The notes: generated from the letters alone by a model not told the origin. A stretch of DNA of 64,000 nt from Combretum micranthum (GCA_024138025.1 JAMXBD010001245.1:367935-431934); one strand, 5' to 3'; positions 25,234 to 38,282 are shown, counted from the first letter of the stretch. Numbers and translations: made by a program.

Positions 25234-25883
25234 AGCATCACTAGGGTTGCCAACGAGTCGAGCCAAGTCAAGATAAGCTTTTAAAGACACGGGTTCAACT
25301 CATTTAAAATTAATTAAGCTTGAGCTTGAGCTTGAGCAAAACTTTTGTTTAACTTGAAATTGAGGCTCAAACTTAGCTCGTATAGATAAATGAACTTTAG
25401 TTCAAGCTTGAGCTTGGCTTATATATGAAACAAGCTTGAGCTGAGCCAAGCTTCTTATCAAGCCTGGCATTCAAGCTCTAGTTTAATTTGTTTAGATGGC
25501 ATGTTTTTTAATTTTTTTCAAACCTAAAATATAATATATAATTGTTGATATAAATATACATAATTTTAAATGGAAATTATTTTTTTATTTTAATTATATA
25601 ATTATATATAATATATCATGCATAAAAAATTCACAAATCTGCTAACGAGCTTATCAACTAGGGCTGTTAATGAGTTTAGTCACGAGCCTAAATGAGTTTT
25701 TTCATGAATTGGCTTACAAGTCTAAATCAAAGACCAAGCTCGGCATATTTAGATAAATATAGCTTTACTTTATGCTCAAGCTTGGCTTATTTACTAATCG
25801 AGCTTAAGTTGAACTGAGGCTTAAGCGAGTTGAGCTTGAGTAGCTCACAAGCAGCTTGGCTCATTTGCAGCCCTAAGTATCAC
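25234..25883. mobile_element. Non-autonomous hAT element (MITE), TSD AGCATCAC/AGTATCAC
   Basis: The element runs 25242-25875 (634 bp). The left end is TAGGGTTGCCAACGAG. The right end on the minus strand is TAGGGCTGCAAATGAG. The flanking 8-mers AGCATCAC (25234-25241) and AGTATCAC (25876-25883) differ at one base, suggesting an older insertion. Many subterminal AGCTTGAGCT/CAAGCTTG motifs occur in both orientations. An internal TAGGGCTGTTAATGAG at about 25661 suggests a compound or rearranged copy. Confidence 0.82.
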
Positions 25884-26323
25884 CCAAACATTTTTATGAG
25901 AAGGGCATTTAGGGAAAAAAAAGTTTGAAAGAAGGGGTAGTTCTAACAATAAAAGAATTACAAAAAATGATATTAATTAGTAAAGAATTTTGAAGATGAA
26001 CTTAAATGGTCTTAATCAACCTTTAGTCTTCTACTATAAAGTAATCTAAACTTAGTTATACCTTTAAAATTGCTTGAACTTTTATGCCCTATAACCAATA
26101 AAATAGCTCTAGAAGTTCTAGAAATCTTAGTCTGAAGAATACCTTTTTGATATTTTGTTCTATTATATTACATCATATATACTATATAATGAGATATGCA
26201 TGAATGTTTTGATAACTATGGTAGCCGTGGAATTAATTATTGCTTTATATAAATATATATATGTATTTATACGCACACACTAGGAACGTATATCAAATTC
26301 ATAAACACTCTTATGTATTTATT
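25884..26323. other. Gene-free spacer
   Basis: AT-rich sequence with no recognised feature. Confidence 0.5.
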
Positions 26324-26697
26324 ATGGTAAATTATAATAGAAGGTTCAAAGTTTAGGGGTAAGTTCATTTAAGGTCCAAACCTTTCTAGTGGTTAACAAG
26401 AGGTCCCAACGTTTGGGAGTAAGTTTATTTAAGGTGCCAACATTTGAAGAAGTCAGTTAATTTTGATCTCCAATTACATGTGTCAAGAAGAGAGGAGTTT
26501 TCTAACTTTTAATTAAATGTTCTCTCATATTGACACAAGTCCTTGGAGACTCAAATTGACCTTCTTCTTCAAACATTGGGAGCTTAAATGAACTAAATCC
26601 CAAACCTTGAGACCTCTTTTTAACCACTCCAAACGTTGGGACCTTAAATGAATTTATCCCTAAACGTTGAGATCTTCTTGTGTAATTCACCTATATT
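26324..26697. mobile_element. Foldback-like MITE with long terminal inverted repeats
   Basis: The first about 120 bp (TTCAAAGTTTAGGGGTAAG, then TTCATTTAAGGTCCAAAC) reappear inverted in the last about 120 bp (read on the minus strand as CTCAACGTTTAGGGATAAATT, then TTCATTTAAGGTCCCAACG). The element is about 374 bp and would fold into a nearly complete hairpin. The frame on the minus strand at 26502-26690 is a by-product of the repeat, not a gene. Confidence 0.8.
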
Positions 26698-27480
26698 TGT
26701 TAAGCTTCTCATATTCCAGTATTAAATTGATTATTCTCCTTTTTCTTAACTACATGATCAATTATCTTTAATTTTCTTTAAAAAGATATATTACTAAAGT
26801 TTATCCTTTCTCTTTTTTACAGGATGAATATCAAGATAAAGAAATTAATGAAAATGCCTAAGGATTTGAAGATAATAGACTGTTATCATATAGTTCATAT
26901 ATGAATTTTTCACTTATTATAGGCCTGAATTTCAATGGTAACCTTTATGATCATTTTACTATAGAGGAACACTTTTAGGAATGTAACTATTTTTATTTTA
27001 ATCACTTGATGTAATAACTTTTTAGTTATGTGCAATTTGTTTTTAATATATATTACTAACTTTCTCCATCATGTTAAATATGAAAAGAAAAGAAATGATT
27101 GCTTCTTAGTTTTTGTAATTGCATCAATAAGAATATTGTTATTGATGCTTATAATATGAAAAATATTAATAATTATGCCTTTAAAATCAATAAAAAAAAA
27201 TGAAAATTTAGCATTGTATATAGTTGTGACTAGCCCGCAATGTTACTTTTGCTCAATTGAGGTGTTTATTAATAGTAGATTTCCATTATGATCAAGCGAA
27301 ATTTTTTTTGTTTAATTTACTGTTTCCAGTTATTTATTCCATTAATTTCAACGAAACATTAGTTGCCTTTTATTTTAAACAATAAAGCTCATGAATAGTT
27401 ATTCATTTCTTCCTCTTTCTATATAAAACTGTTATCATGGTGTTCACTTGAGAGGAATAGCAATTCATATCCTCACACCC
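26698..27480. other. Gene-free spacer
   Basis: AT-rich sequence with no supported gene. Confidence 0.5.
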
Positions 27481-27487
27481 ATGAATT

Positions 27488-29645
27488 GCTAAACTTTGCT
27501 CAAATATACAATTAACTACCTAAACTTTCATTTTGATCAATTTCATACATAAATCAAGTTTTCGATTACACAAATGATACTCAGCTAATGGAGTTAGTTG
27601 TGTTAATTGACGTAACACACTTCCTATAAAAATGAGCCACATGTAAGCTTATGTGGCATGTTACTATTTTCTTCATTTATTTTTATCATTATAATTATTA
27701 TTTTTTACTTGTTATTACTAATATTAAGTATAAAATATACTTAAGACCCACTACTTTTCTAACCAAGCCCATTATCCTTAAGCCCACATTAACATCCTAT
27801 GATATCATTACTTTAGCATTAAACAGTCAAATTACTTATTATAAAGAAGAGTGATTACTAGAAATTTAGCAATGTGGGATAATTTCATGTGTAACATAGT
27901 AGTGCCCAATAGGCATTGCCTAGGAACAATGAAGTTCAATTACGGCTTCTTAGCTTGAATTACCCTTCTCTCTTTATAAATCTCGAATTCTCTCTTCTCT
28001 CTCTCTCTCCCTCTCACTCACTCACTCACTCACACTCTAAATCTCCACATAAAAGCCCCTCTAAGCTTACAAACGATGAAGGACAAGGTGACACCGATAA
28101 TGCCAATTACTAGCACCCCTCTAAGCTCACAAACCTAGGAAAATTTTGCACACTTTTTACAATCAATTTTGAAGTGGGGTGACCTTATTTGTTGTTTTTT
28201 AACATTACACTGCATTAGCTCATCAATACTACTTTTACACAGGTGAGAAAATATTTCCAAAATTTGCAGACACATTATATGTAGGTAATTGATAAACCTA
28301 ATGGTGTGTGTCGTCGTCTCATTCCAAACACCAATAATCACCACCACAAACAGCACCACAGCTTAAGTTAAGGCTTATTATCACAACTTGAAAAATACTC
28401 CTACTTGGGAGAATGAAAATAGGGTAGTGAAGAATTACAAAAAATTTGATTTTCCACTATAAAAAATATACAAAAGAAATAAAAGAAACACAAAACAAAA
28501 GAAGGCAGAAATATCAAAGCACAAGCCCAAAATGCATATGTGCACTCAAATTTACTACTATGGAAACAATAAGAAAGAGTTGAATCACTTACAAGGCAGT
28601 GTTCATGTGAGGATTCACTAAACAAAAAACCATTTAGTTTTATTTGATAAAGTGAATGAGAAAGAAAGAGGATTTCTTCTCTCGAGAAAACAATTCTACA
28701 AACTTTTTTTTTTATAGCTAGGAGGGAGATATTGTTTATTTACTCAGGATAATGTTAGTTATTTATGGAACTACTCCAAAGTCCAACCACTTGACTTTCT
28801 TTTCTTTCTATTTTTTCAGAAGATCCATTTAAAATAGAAAAAAGAAACAATCAATTTAATTCCACAGAATATTTCTATTATTTTATTATATAATGCTACA
28901 TATTGAGTCAGTGCATGACACTACTATTACATATTCAACAATAATGTACATATAATAGGTGTGGACAATATATATGTAGAAAAGAGATTTTGTCGTCAAT
29001 GCTTCCTACATTGATATTATCGGTCATGTCTTGTGTCTTCGTCCATGTCTTGATCATATATGATGTTTTTTTGGGAATTGGAAATGGAAAGACGATGGTA
29101 AGGGTTATGAGTAAATTCATCATCACGATCACAAGAACTGATACAAATGATTTTTAAAGCTACAATTTAGGTGTCGAGCTTGATTTGTCAAAGAACAGTT
29201 TGATTCTCTAAGCTACTACTCATCATTGTCTCCATTTTCTAGAACAAAGTTGTCCTACACTGGCAAGGAATCATCAACTCGTCATATATAAAATGTATGA
29301 TTATTAAGTACATTAAAAAAGAAGGGAATCCAATAAGGCAAGTGTAAACTTGGTGTGTGATATTCAATAGGTTAATAAGCTGGGGTTTCTGGCAAAAAAA
29401 AAAAAAAAAAAAGTGCTAGGGTTATTAGTGGCCCTAAGCATATTTTATTGTTCAAAGTAACTAATAGTAATTAATAATTACATGTGGCAAGTTCCTATAG
29501 GTAAGGTTATCATATAATCTAACAGAGTTAATTTAGGAACCATTTGTGTTAATGAAAGATTTATTTTGATATAAAATTGATCAAATCAAATGTTTAGGTG
29601 GTTAATTGCACATTTGGACAAAGTTGAGATACCAACCGCAATATT
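27488..29645. mobile_element. 2.1-kb element with about 160-bp terminal inverted repeats
   Basis: The left end at 27488-27650 contains CAATTAACTACCTAAACTTT, then TTTTGATCAATTT and GCCACATGTAAG. Its inverse lies at 29465-29645, read on the minus strand as CAATTAACCACCTAAACATT, then TTTGATCAATTTTATAT and GCCACATGTAA. The interior (27650-29465) has no transposase-like ORF. It has a CT-rich and (TCAC)n tract at 27998-28033 and a poly-A at about 29393-29411. Long inverted ends fit a Mutator-like or foldback element. The target duplication was not resolved, partly because another MITE lies directly against the right end. Confidence 0.65.
27998..28033. repeat. (CT)n and (TCAC)n simple repeats
   Basis: A CT run is followed by about five TCAC units, inside the 2.1-kb inverted-repeat element. 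Confidence 0.85.
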
Positions 29646-29661
29646 AGCCCATGGTTTATTT

Positions 29662-30076
29662 ACAAACTTTATCAAAAATATCTTGTCTTAAAACTATCAC
29701 CTATATAATTATCTTCTTTTTACAATATATATAAGGGTAATTACATTTTTTTTCTTTTTACTCCAATAATTACTTTATTTTACTTTTTACACCAAGTAAA
29801 CATTGTAACATTACAATTCTATTATATTCCTTCCTTATTCAATACAAAGAAATGAATGAACGACCTATATGGAATAAAGAGGAAATTGAATTCTAATTCA
29901 AAGGAATGCAATAGGGTTATAATGATTATTACAATGTTTACTTGGTATAAAAAGTAAAACAAGTAATTATTATAGTAAAAGGTAAAATATTTATAATTTC
30001 CTTGTATTTATTACAAAGAGAGGATAATTGTATAGGTGATATTTTCAAAATAGGGGTATTTATGACAAAGTTGAAA
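29662..30076. mobile_element. MITE with long terminal inverted repeats
   Basis: The left half contains ACTATCACCTATATAATTATC and TTTACACCAAGTAAACATTG. The right half read on the minus strand gives AATATCACCTATACAATTATC and TTTATACCAAGTAAACATTG. The inverted repeats cover most of each arm (about 150 bp) around a central loop of about 110 bp. It sits against the right terminus of the 2.1-kb element. The sequence beyond it (30060-30120) resembles the outer left flank of that element (27462-27490), so it may have inserted within that terminus. Confidence 0.75.
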
Positions 30077-30119
30077 TAGTAACAATTCATGGTGATGAGG
30101 ACATGAATTTCAATTCATC

Positions 30120-31085
30120 ATTTTGCATAATCTCCTCAAGTGAAAAATGTAATAGTAGCTTTACGTGGAACAAAGAATGATTAAATAACTATTCATAATA
30201 AGTGAATGGATTGTAAGTATAACAAGGAAAATTTTGTCACTTAAATGTCCAAGCAACTCTTTTTTGTGTAGTACATATGCCACATATCAATCCCTTATAA
30301 TAATGATGGAGTCTAAGCCTAATTATGTCTTATGGAGATTACCTTAGTAAACTCATAAAAAAGATCATTAAATTGTCCCTTTTACTCTTGGAGTTTGCTT
30401 CATTATCATGTACATAACAAGCAAACTCAACAAACCATTTTAGCTCATTTGTATTCCATTTGGCCTTAACAGGTTTTACTTTGCTTATTTCTTTTAAATA
30501 GGAGCTTCTTTTACTTCTTGTAAGAGGGAGTTTTTATGGTCCTATTGATGGAACCATCATGCCATTAATGTAACCATTAAAATAAATATGGTAAATGAAA
30601 TATTAACTATTTTAGTAATTCGATCATGGTTGAGCATGGTGTGAGTTGTTGGATGGTGATGAGATCGGTCCTGTTAAAATTAATAACGGGATTATAAAAT
30701 TTTTCCTTGTAATATATGGAAATATCAAAACCTTTTTCCAAACTCATGAATATCTCTTGAAGATTGAAGAGGAGAAGAATACTTCAATGACGACTGTTGG
30801 GTTATGTAGAGTGATCCTACCATAATTGCAACATTTTTTAATCTCAAAGCCAATACATAGTTGAGGTCAAACTTTGAATCCTATACATGAGAGGCTCTTC
30901 TACTTATGTGAGTTATTTTTCTGAACATTAACTAAGAGACAAATCTCAAAAGTCTATAAAGGATATAAATGATATAGAAAGGATCAAGAATATAGAGATT
31001 GATAAGTTCTCATATGAACATCCTAGAAACATTGAATTTGTGTATTTCTCTACAGCTCTTTTTCACTAGTTCTGTACGTAGGGGT
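30120..31085. other. Gene-free region
   Basis: No coding frame or repeat boundary found. Confidence 0.5.
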
Positions 31086-31704
31086 GGGCGTCGGGTTGGA
31101 TCGGTCGGGAGCTGTTAGGCAATGGTTCAGGCTGTGGTTTAATCGGAACCGGCCGATGACCATGAAGGGCCAGGAGAGGCCAGTTCAAACCAATAGTCCA
31201 GGGCCAGTTTATGGCCCTTAAACCATGAATGTTTACTTTTCGTAAATTTTGTAAATTAAATCGACAAAAAAAAACATAATTAGATCATCATACAATAGAC
31301 ATATAGAAAATTTCAAATTTCAAACTGGTGCAAAACAAGCAAAGTTTATTAAAAAAAAGTACACTTAAATGGGAAAGTTACTCTAAAGTGCACACATTTT
31401 GACCAAAAAAGTGAAACTAAACAAATGAAGGAAAAAATAATAATTTCATAGTAAATACTATCTATTCATATTAAAATGAGTTTAAATATTTATTTCATAT
31501 ATATATATTTTTTAAATTTTTTGTATATTTTTATTTCAATTCACTCTACTTGTCGGGTCTATGAGTCGAGACCTTGAATCAGCCTCGATCCGCTGGGCCA
31601 TTGGATTGACTATCGAATCATGACCCATATGACTGGACCATGAATCATATCTCGCCGGTGATAACTTGAGCCGGATCGTTCGTTCGAGTCAATCTATACC
31701 TACG
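31086..31704. mobile_element. Possible degraded hAT-type element
   Basis: It begins TAGGGGTGGGCGTCGGG and ends near TATACCTA. It has GC-rich subterminal blocks on both sides (CGGTCGGG, GGGCCAG on the left; GGGCCAT, GAGCCGGATCG on the right) around an AT-rich centre. This is the same architecture as the well-supported hAT elements in the window. The 8-bp flanks do not match and the right terminus is diverged, so confidence is low. Confidence 0.4.
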
Positions 31705-34410
31705 TCTATGTGTATGTATACCATTATCCCAAACTTCTTCTAAATCGACTTACAAACACGCCAAACATACATATCTCCTAAACATGGAGCTAAACATGCT
31801 ATGATAACATGGATTAATTCAATAGCATATATACTTTTCCTGTAATTTTTTTTTTTTAAGACCATTCAACAATATTAAGCATTAGGATCTCCATAGCTGC
31901 TGCAGGGAATATGCTTTGGCTTATTCAGAAAATGTAGAAAACAAGAAATAAAATACATTTAAGGCTGGCAAATGGCAACGACAGAGCTGTCAGCTTTCAG
32001 CAGATCCGTATTAAAGGAGATGAGTCCAAAACGTGCACCAATAATTAAAGCAAACCTTTGTCCATGTCACATCTACCCTCTCATCATTTTTGTTCTCTAA
32101 AAGGACATGTGGGTCCTAAGGGTTTCTGTCCCACCACGTGGTTATCGATATATGCCGGGGAGACTACAAGCTCCATTTCCGTTGAAAATGGCAGAAAGCA
32201 TCATAACACGTGTGCCACTACACATTCACATTGAATGTCGATTAAAAATTAAAAAAAAATTGCAGAAAATAAAAATCAAAATAAGAATGAAAATTTTGTG
32301 GACTTTAAATAAAGGAAGGATTTGGGAGAAAAGACAGACAAATGAATTAAAAAAGAAAAAAATAATAATAATTTGTTTTCTTATCTTGATAGAGATGAAT
32401 TTAAATAATCTTGAAAATATTTTTGTTTTTTATTGTTATATTATCCTTAAGAGGTAGGATGGTTTAAAATACCAAATCAAATAGAACCAATAACTTATCG
32501 ATCCTATTAAACCATATATCGTAGTTGATAGATATTTCAATTTGTATTACAAATCAGCTTGAAGAGGTCCCATCTATTCATGGTTGAATATAAGAGGTCA
32601 GGCCAAATGATTTAAATCTCAATCGAAATAATTGTTTTTTATTTTAATTTGGTTAGTCTTTTATATTTTATTTATATATTTACGTATTTTTATGTTATAA
32701 TATACATACATACTAAATTATTTATTTTTCCTACTTTTCTAATTTGCATTATGTGTTTGAATATTTCAAATGAGTATATTGAAGTTAAACACTTGAACTT
32801 GAATGAAAACTTAGATAAAATATGTGACTTTTTCATTAATTATTTTAAACTTTGCTATCTTATTTCCAAACTTAAAACTTTATTATATATACACACACAC
32901 ATATTGTAATTAGACTTTCTTATAGTTTTCTGATAAACCATTTGCATTGTGTCTAGAATTGACATCTTATTAGGTAACAAGAGCAATAGAGTAAGGTATT
33001 TAGTATTTTAATTTTTTTTCTAGTTGTTTTCCACTAAACTTGATTATGTAATATGGACCGTCAAGTAATGAATTTATAGGATAAGTTTGAATACTAAATA
33101 GAACTCATTTGATGACAATAATTTTTCATATTTATTTTTTTTATATCTATAGTGCTACTATAATCCAATCATTAATTTATTTTATATGAAATCTTGCATC
33201 AAAACATATATAAAATATATATATAGTGATAGATGTGCATTATAATATATAAAAAAGACATTTACGTGTTTGTGAAATCAACTACTGCAAAGCCAAGACG
33301 AGTCAAATTGGTCATATATGAAGCATTTGGTTTTAAAATATAAATCGTTAAATGCAATTTGGATCGCTAGGAATTTAAACTAAAGGAAATTATATGGTCT
33401 AGTCATTAATTTTGATGGGACCAATCATATTATAATCTAATAACTTATATCATATCTAACCGTAATTAAATTATTAAAATAGTTATATTATAGGATCGTA
33501 AAAGCTTTGATCATCGAAGGTTTTCAATTCACTTAAATTTTTCCTTTCCTATCCAATTCACTAGCATGATTAGAAAGAAAAAAGACATTAAAGGAAGAAT
33601 AAAAATAATAACAATTAAAGAGGAAATAGAGGGAAAGGGTGGGGATGGGTTGACAAAATTATTAATTTTTCGCATTTGGGTTTGAAAGGAATTACATTGA
33701 TATTGGGGTAAGTTAATAAAGAGTCATTGCATTTATCGGGTCTATTGTCTTGAAAAAGGCTCTCCTCGTGTTTGCAAATATTGGGGAAACCATGATAATG
33801 CTGCCATGTAGTGTAAATGTTAATTTAGGAAAAGATGAATAGGTAAGCTTACCAATGCGGTATTCCAATATATTCTATATTTGTTATTATGCACGAAAAT
33901 ATATATTTTTATTAACACTCATCTGATAATTATTTAATACTTTAAATTTATATTTAATTATAATTACATAATTAAGAATGTTAAAAAAAGAATTGTTATA
34001 TTTATTTTTATGTTAGATAATTAATGACCCGTTGCATTGACGCGTGATGTTGATGTTAATTTCTATTTGCAATTTTAGAGTGTGATGTGATGTATATACT
34101 AATATATTATATATATATAATATATTTTAATTTTTAAGCTATCAAGGTTTGTAGTAACTTCATAAATTGTAAAATTACCAAATAGTGTCGTATATAAGAA
34201 ATTAGGATTCTTAAGGAAAAAAAAATTCAATCATGACAAGTTCAAAGCATATCCTAATTATTTCGGCCAAAAAGGAAAAAAAAAAGCATATCCTAATTAT
34301 GATTTATAAATAGCACAGACATCAAACACTAAATTAGCATGCAAAATGATTAATTGTATTTACAAAAATAATACTTATAAAGATAAACGCTTAAATCGAA
34401 CTAAAATATA
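31705..34410. other. Gene-free region with a G-box-containing patch
   Basis: Mostly AT-rich. A short less AT-rich patch at 32100-32230 contains CCACGTGG and ACACGTGT, G-box-like bHLH/bZIP sites. The nearest host gene on the same strand starts 3.7 kb further on, so a promoter role is speculative. The frame at 32107-32457 is not a supported gene. Confidence 0.4.
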
Positions 34411-35143
34411 CTTGTTATTAGAGGTGGGCAAGTGAGTTAAACGGGCCAACCCGGCCCGGCTCACTTTGGCCGGTGGGTTAAACGGGCCAAAAAATTTTGG
34501 CCCACTTTAAAAACGGGCCAAAATTACCTAACCCTAATCCAACCCACTTTAGCCCGTAGGTTAAACGGGCTAGGTCACTTTTTGACCCTTTTAACCCACT
34601 TACATATTTTGTGAGTTAAATGGGCCAAGTTGACCCATTTAACTCATTTATACTAATTAAATAAGATATATATAATAAAAAAGAGAGTTTTATAAGGTTA
34701 TATATATTAATGATTAATTTCATTATTATTTTAATTACTTTTTATATAAAAATAAGTTTTTTAAAATAACTTATTAGATAATATATTTCATTTAAAACAA
34801 TAATAATATATTTGATAAAATTTTATGGTGCATGTGCATCAATTTGTCATTCTTTGTTATAATTAACCCATAAATTTAATCTCAAGTATAAAAAATCTCA
34901 AGAATAACCTTCATTAATACATATTTACCCTATAATTATTTATTTTATTTTTATAAAAGTGGTTTGGTGGGTCAACCCGTTTAACCCGCGGGCTAGCCCA
35001 CTTTGGCTTGCGGGTTAAGTGGGTTGGGTAAAATTAACCCACTTTTAAACGGGCTAAAAAAAGCTGATCCTAACCCGTTTTTAAAGTGGGTTAAACGGGC
35101 TGGCCCGCGGGCCATAGCCCATTTGTCCAGCTCTACTTGTTAT
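34411..35143. mobile_element. Non-autonomous hAT element (MITE), TSD CTTGTTAT
   Basis: The element runs 34419-35135 (717 bp). The left end is TAGAGGTGGGCAAGTGAG; the right end on the minus strand is TAGAGCTGGACAAATGGG. The exact 8-bp duplication CTTGTTAT flanks it at 34411-34418 and 35136-35143. GC-rich subterminal motifs (AAACGGGCC, GGCCCGG, GTTAAACGGG) repeat in both orientations. It has no transposase and lies about 750 bp upstream of the PLAT gene. Confidence 0.9.
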
Positions 35144-35810
35144 ATCTTATGCAATGCGTTAAATGCTATTAACATCATTTTTAATATTCTTTCTTTACGA
35201 AAATTATAGTTTAAAAGATTAGGGTTTTTTTTCTTTTATCGAAAGAAAATTGACATTTAAAAACAAAAATTCTACATGAAAAATAAGTTATATTTTTATA
35301 AATAGCTAGAATCAATAACAATAATTTCTACAATAAAGTTTTAATTTTAGAAACAATAAATTTTATCTTTAAATCTAAATTTTCTTACGATATGCTTGTA
35401 TTATTTCCCCCGCCCCCTTTCTTTTAAAGAATGGGACGCTTTTGTTAAGAGATTCTCATTAAGAATTCCTTAGCATAAACTTGTAGGGTAAAGATTTCAT
35501 TTTTTTTAGTTTTTTATTAATAGAGAGTTTTTTTTTTTTAATTTCTTTTGGATCCTTTAACAAGAACTTCAAAAATAAAATTTTTCACATTTTTTTATAA
35601 TTTTTTATACTTATTTTATTTTATTAAATATATCATATGAAAGACATTCATAAAAGATTTATGCAAAGAAATATGGTGATAATAAGGTAAGATTTTTGCA
35701 AGTAGTGTGACAGTGCAGGGCATCGGTCGGATCAATCTGATCCGACCACGTAGATTTCACAAATCTATGAGGAAAACAGCAGATAACGACAACTATTATG
35801 CGAGACATTT
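35144..35810. other. Upstream region of the PLAT gene
   Basis: AT-rich sequence between the hAT element and the PLAT gene, likely holding its promoter. TATTTAAG at 35815-35822 is a possible TATA box and CTAAACCCTAG at about 35870-35880 is a telo-box-like leader motif. Confidence 0.4.
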
Positions 35811-35892
35811 ATGCTATTTAAGGTCTCATAGCTATAGCTATGGATTCAAAGCGAAGCCCAACCTTTTGTCTAAACCCTAGCACAGATAAAAC

Positions 35893-36038
35893 ATGTCATC
35901 CATCAACCTCAAATTCCATCTTTTCTTTTCTTTTCTTTTCTTCTCCTCTTTGTCCTTCCGTTCATAAACCTTTCTCAAGCAGTACGAATTTCAAAACTTT
36001 GTTGAACTTTTTTTGCCCCATTTTTTCTCTTTATTATG

Positions 36039-36069
<31 letters not shown>

Positions 36070-36846
36070 TGTGTGTTATTCTAAAATTCATGGATGGTAT
36101 CTTTTACTTTATTATCTAAATTGAAATGTGACCCTTAGAATCATCAGTATTGTACAATGGGATGGTTGATTAGATGGGTTTCTCGATGAGATTATATAAA
36201 AATTTTTTAATTTTTTTATTCTTTTTATTAGTAGGATATGAATAATTAAATTCAATCTACATATTATTTGTATTATTCTAGGATCCATCAATGACAAGGA
36301 ATTGTTAAAATTTCTATTATATCAACTTTTATTATTATTTTTAATGATTTCTCCGACTAATTGATTTTACAAATTGCAGGATGAGGACTGCGTCTTTACC
36401 CTGTTCATTAGAACCGGTTCGATATTCAAGGGACGGACTCGATCATAAGTGTACAACTCTACGACATGTACGGAGAATACGTTGAAATTCCGAATCTGGA
36501 AGCTTGGGGAGGGTTAATGGAGCCAGGACACAACTACTTCGAGAGGGGCAATTTAGACATTTTCAGTGGGAGGGCACCCTGTTTGGGTGGACCAGTTTGT
36601 GCCATGAACCTGAGCTCAGATGGGTCAGGTCCGCACCATGGTTGGTACTGCAACTACGTTGAAGTGACCACAACTGGGGTTCATGGAACCTGCTCACAGC
36701 AGCAGTTTGAGGTGGAGCAGTGGTTGGCTCTTGATACGTCACCGTATGAGCTTAGTGCTATTAGGAATAACTGTCCCGGCTGGTATAAGGATAAGAAGAC
36801 TGATGAGGATAAGAAAATCCGGAATAAATTAGCCTCTGCAATGTAA
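35893..36846 (+). CDS. PLAT: PLAT/LH2 domain protein (PLAT1/ATS3-like), two exons, frame-interrupted
   Basis: Plant PLAT-plain proteins are small secreted or ER-associated stress proteins with a single PLAT/LH2 beta-sandwich. Exon 1 (35893-35981) starts MSSINLKFHLFF, a hydrophobic signal peptide, and ends before GT at 35982. Exon 2 (36380-36846) begins after TTGCAG with DEDCVFTLFIRTGSIFK. It continues with LYDMYGEYVEIPNLEAW, ERGNLDIFSG, GPHHGWYCNYVEV and SPYELSAIRNNCP, all hallmark PLAT segments with the conserved cysteines. A charged lysine-rich tail (DEDKKIRNKL) ends at TAA 36844-36846. Exon 1 is 89 bp, one base short of the phase-0 junction. In exon 2 the frame breaks at the GGG run 36430-36432, where one extra base would restore it. 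Both breaks look like single-base losses. It is either a real gene with consensus errors or a young pseudogene; the family call itself is secure. Confidence 0.85.
36039..36066. repeat. (AT)n microsatellite in the PLAT intron
   Basis: About 14 AT units within the intron 35982-36379. Confidence 0.9.
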
Positions 36847-37851
36847 GGATTTTTGGTTGGTTTTTGAGGGAGGAAATTTGTAATAATCGACAGCTATTTT
36901 ACAGCTAAACATATGTGTGGTGGTCTATTAAATTTCTATATTTGAGTGTTACTATATTTTGATAAGTTTTTACCCTTTTTTTTCTTTTTTTCTATATTGC
37001 CAAACATTTGATGTCTGATAATAATTATCAGTATATTAATAATAGTGTTTATTTTTAATTTTTAATTTTTTAACTGATTATAAAGAGGAACAGAATCAAA
37101 ACCGGGTAATATGTTAGTAATAGTTATACTAATTACATTATAATAAAATGAGTAATTATAATATGACTCTTTGCAATTTAATATAATAATGTGTTTCTAT
37201 CTATTTTGTGCATAACATTATATTTCCTATTTGGTATTCATAGCTTCTGAAAAAGTAGATTTTAATTACTTTCCGTAGCTGCAATTAAAGCATAATCTTT
37301 CTGGCGATTTAAGGAGTTTAGCTTCTTTTTTGAATTAATTATGGAGGTCAGATGTACCTTTTTATGACTTCATGGAATTAATTAGACACGTTACTTAATT
37401 TAAGGGGCTTTGAACTGCATTTAATTTAACAATTTAGGAGAAAAGGGAGGGGGGGATGTGTATGTTGTTTGGGAGGGAGGAAGGAAATATGAACTTGAGA
37501 TTAAAATTTTTTTATTTATTAATATTCTAGTTTTCTTATTTTTATGTATTTTATTATTGAATGATAATATATTATTACAAACATTGTGAGAGGTTGCAAT
37601 TACATTACTGATGGCATCTAGAAGCAATGAGCGGGGGCAAAAGTGTGGATTAGCTCGTGATGCTTCTTAACCATCACAGGAATTATCTACAGGAAATCGG
37701 CCAAAAATCTTTTCTTTCCAAAATGTGGAAATCTATTTGCACATTTTTTTTTTTTTGTTAAACAACACAACCTTAATTACTTTTTTTTTTTTTTCTAATT
37801 TCACTCAAATCATCTTAAAACACTTCTTCTTCCTAACTACATAATTTATAT
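36847..37851. other. PLAT 3' flank, gene-free
   Basis: Contains the probable 3' UTR of the PLAT gene, then AT-rich sequence up to the Copia target site. No other feature was seen. Confidence 0.5.
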
Positions 37852-37856
37852 GATAT

Positions 37857-38282
37857 TGTTAGAAATTGTTAGATTTTACAAAAAAAAAAAAAAAAATCTT
37901 CATGTAAAACTAATTTCCATCAGGATCTTCTAAACATGATAGAAACAATCAAAATTATAATGGTTTTGATACATACCGTTGTCCATGATTTTGAATTCCA
38001 ATCAAGAGAAGAAAATCTGTTTCGATTTTGTCTTGGTGATTTTCTCCCACTCTACCTTTCTCTTTTCTGTTTCTCTTTTGATGGTGGAGAATGAAAAATT
38101 ATTCTGTAATGAAAAGTCACGATACTTTTTTTTAACTGTCATATATAAATAAGGAGAGTGGAGGGATTTGAAACCCTATGACTCAAAATTACCATTATGC
38201 CCAAATGACCATCATATTGAACCTTTCATATTAGAGTCATACCATAAGTCACATGGGCCATTAATGTTAAAATAATTTAACA
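37857..38282 (-). repeat. Copia 3' LTR (left copy)
   Basis: 426 bp, beginning TGTTAGAAATTG and ending AATTTAACA on the plus strand. It pairs with the copy at 46235-46656. A poly-A length difference near 37880 and about 20 substitutions separate the two. A TATATATAA-like motif near 38142 may be part of the LTR core promoter. Confidence 0.93.

Noticed and set aside
26502..26690. Minus-strand ORF with repeated R-S-Q-x-L-G-x-x-S-F-K
   Set aside because: The protein repeat is produced by the inverted-repeat structure of the MITE, not by a gene.
31086..31704. Confident hAT call
   Set aside because: Kept only as a low-confidence feature because the 8-bp flanks do not match and the right end is diverged.
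32107..32457. 116-codon plus-strand ORF
   Set aside because: After a short G-box-containing patch it is lysine/isoleucine low-complexity from A-rich DNA. No domain, splice context or homologous pattern was seen.
35840..36124. ATG at 35840 as the start of the PLAT gene
   Set aside because: Its frame does not give a signal peptide joined in phase to exon 2, and it runs into the (AT)n repeat of the intron. ATG 35893 fits better.
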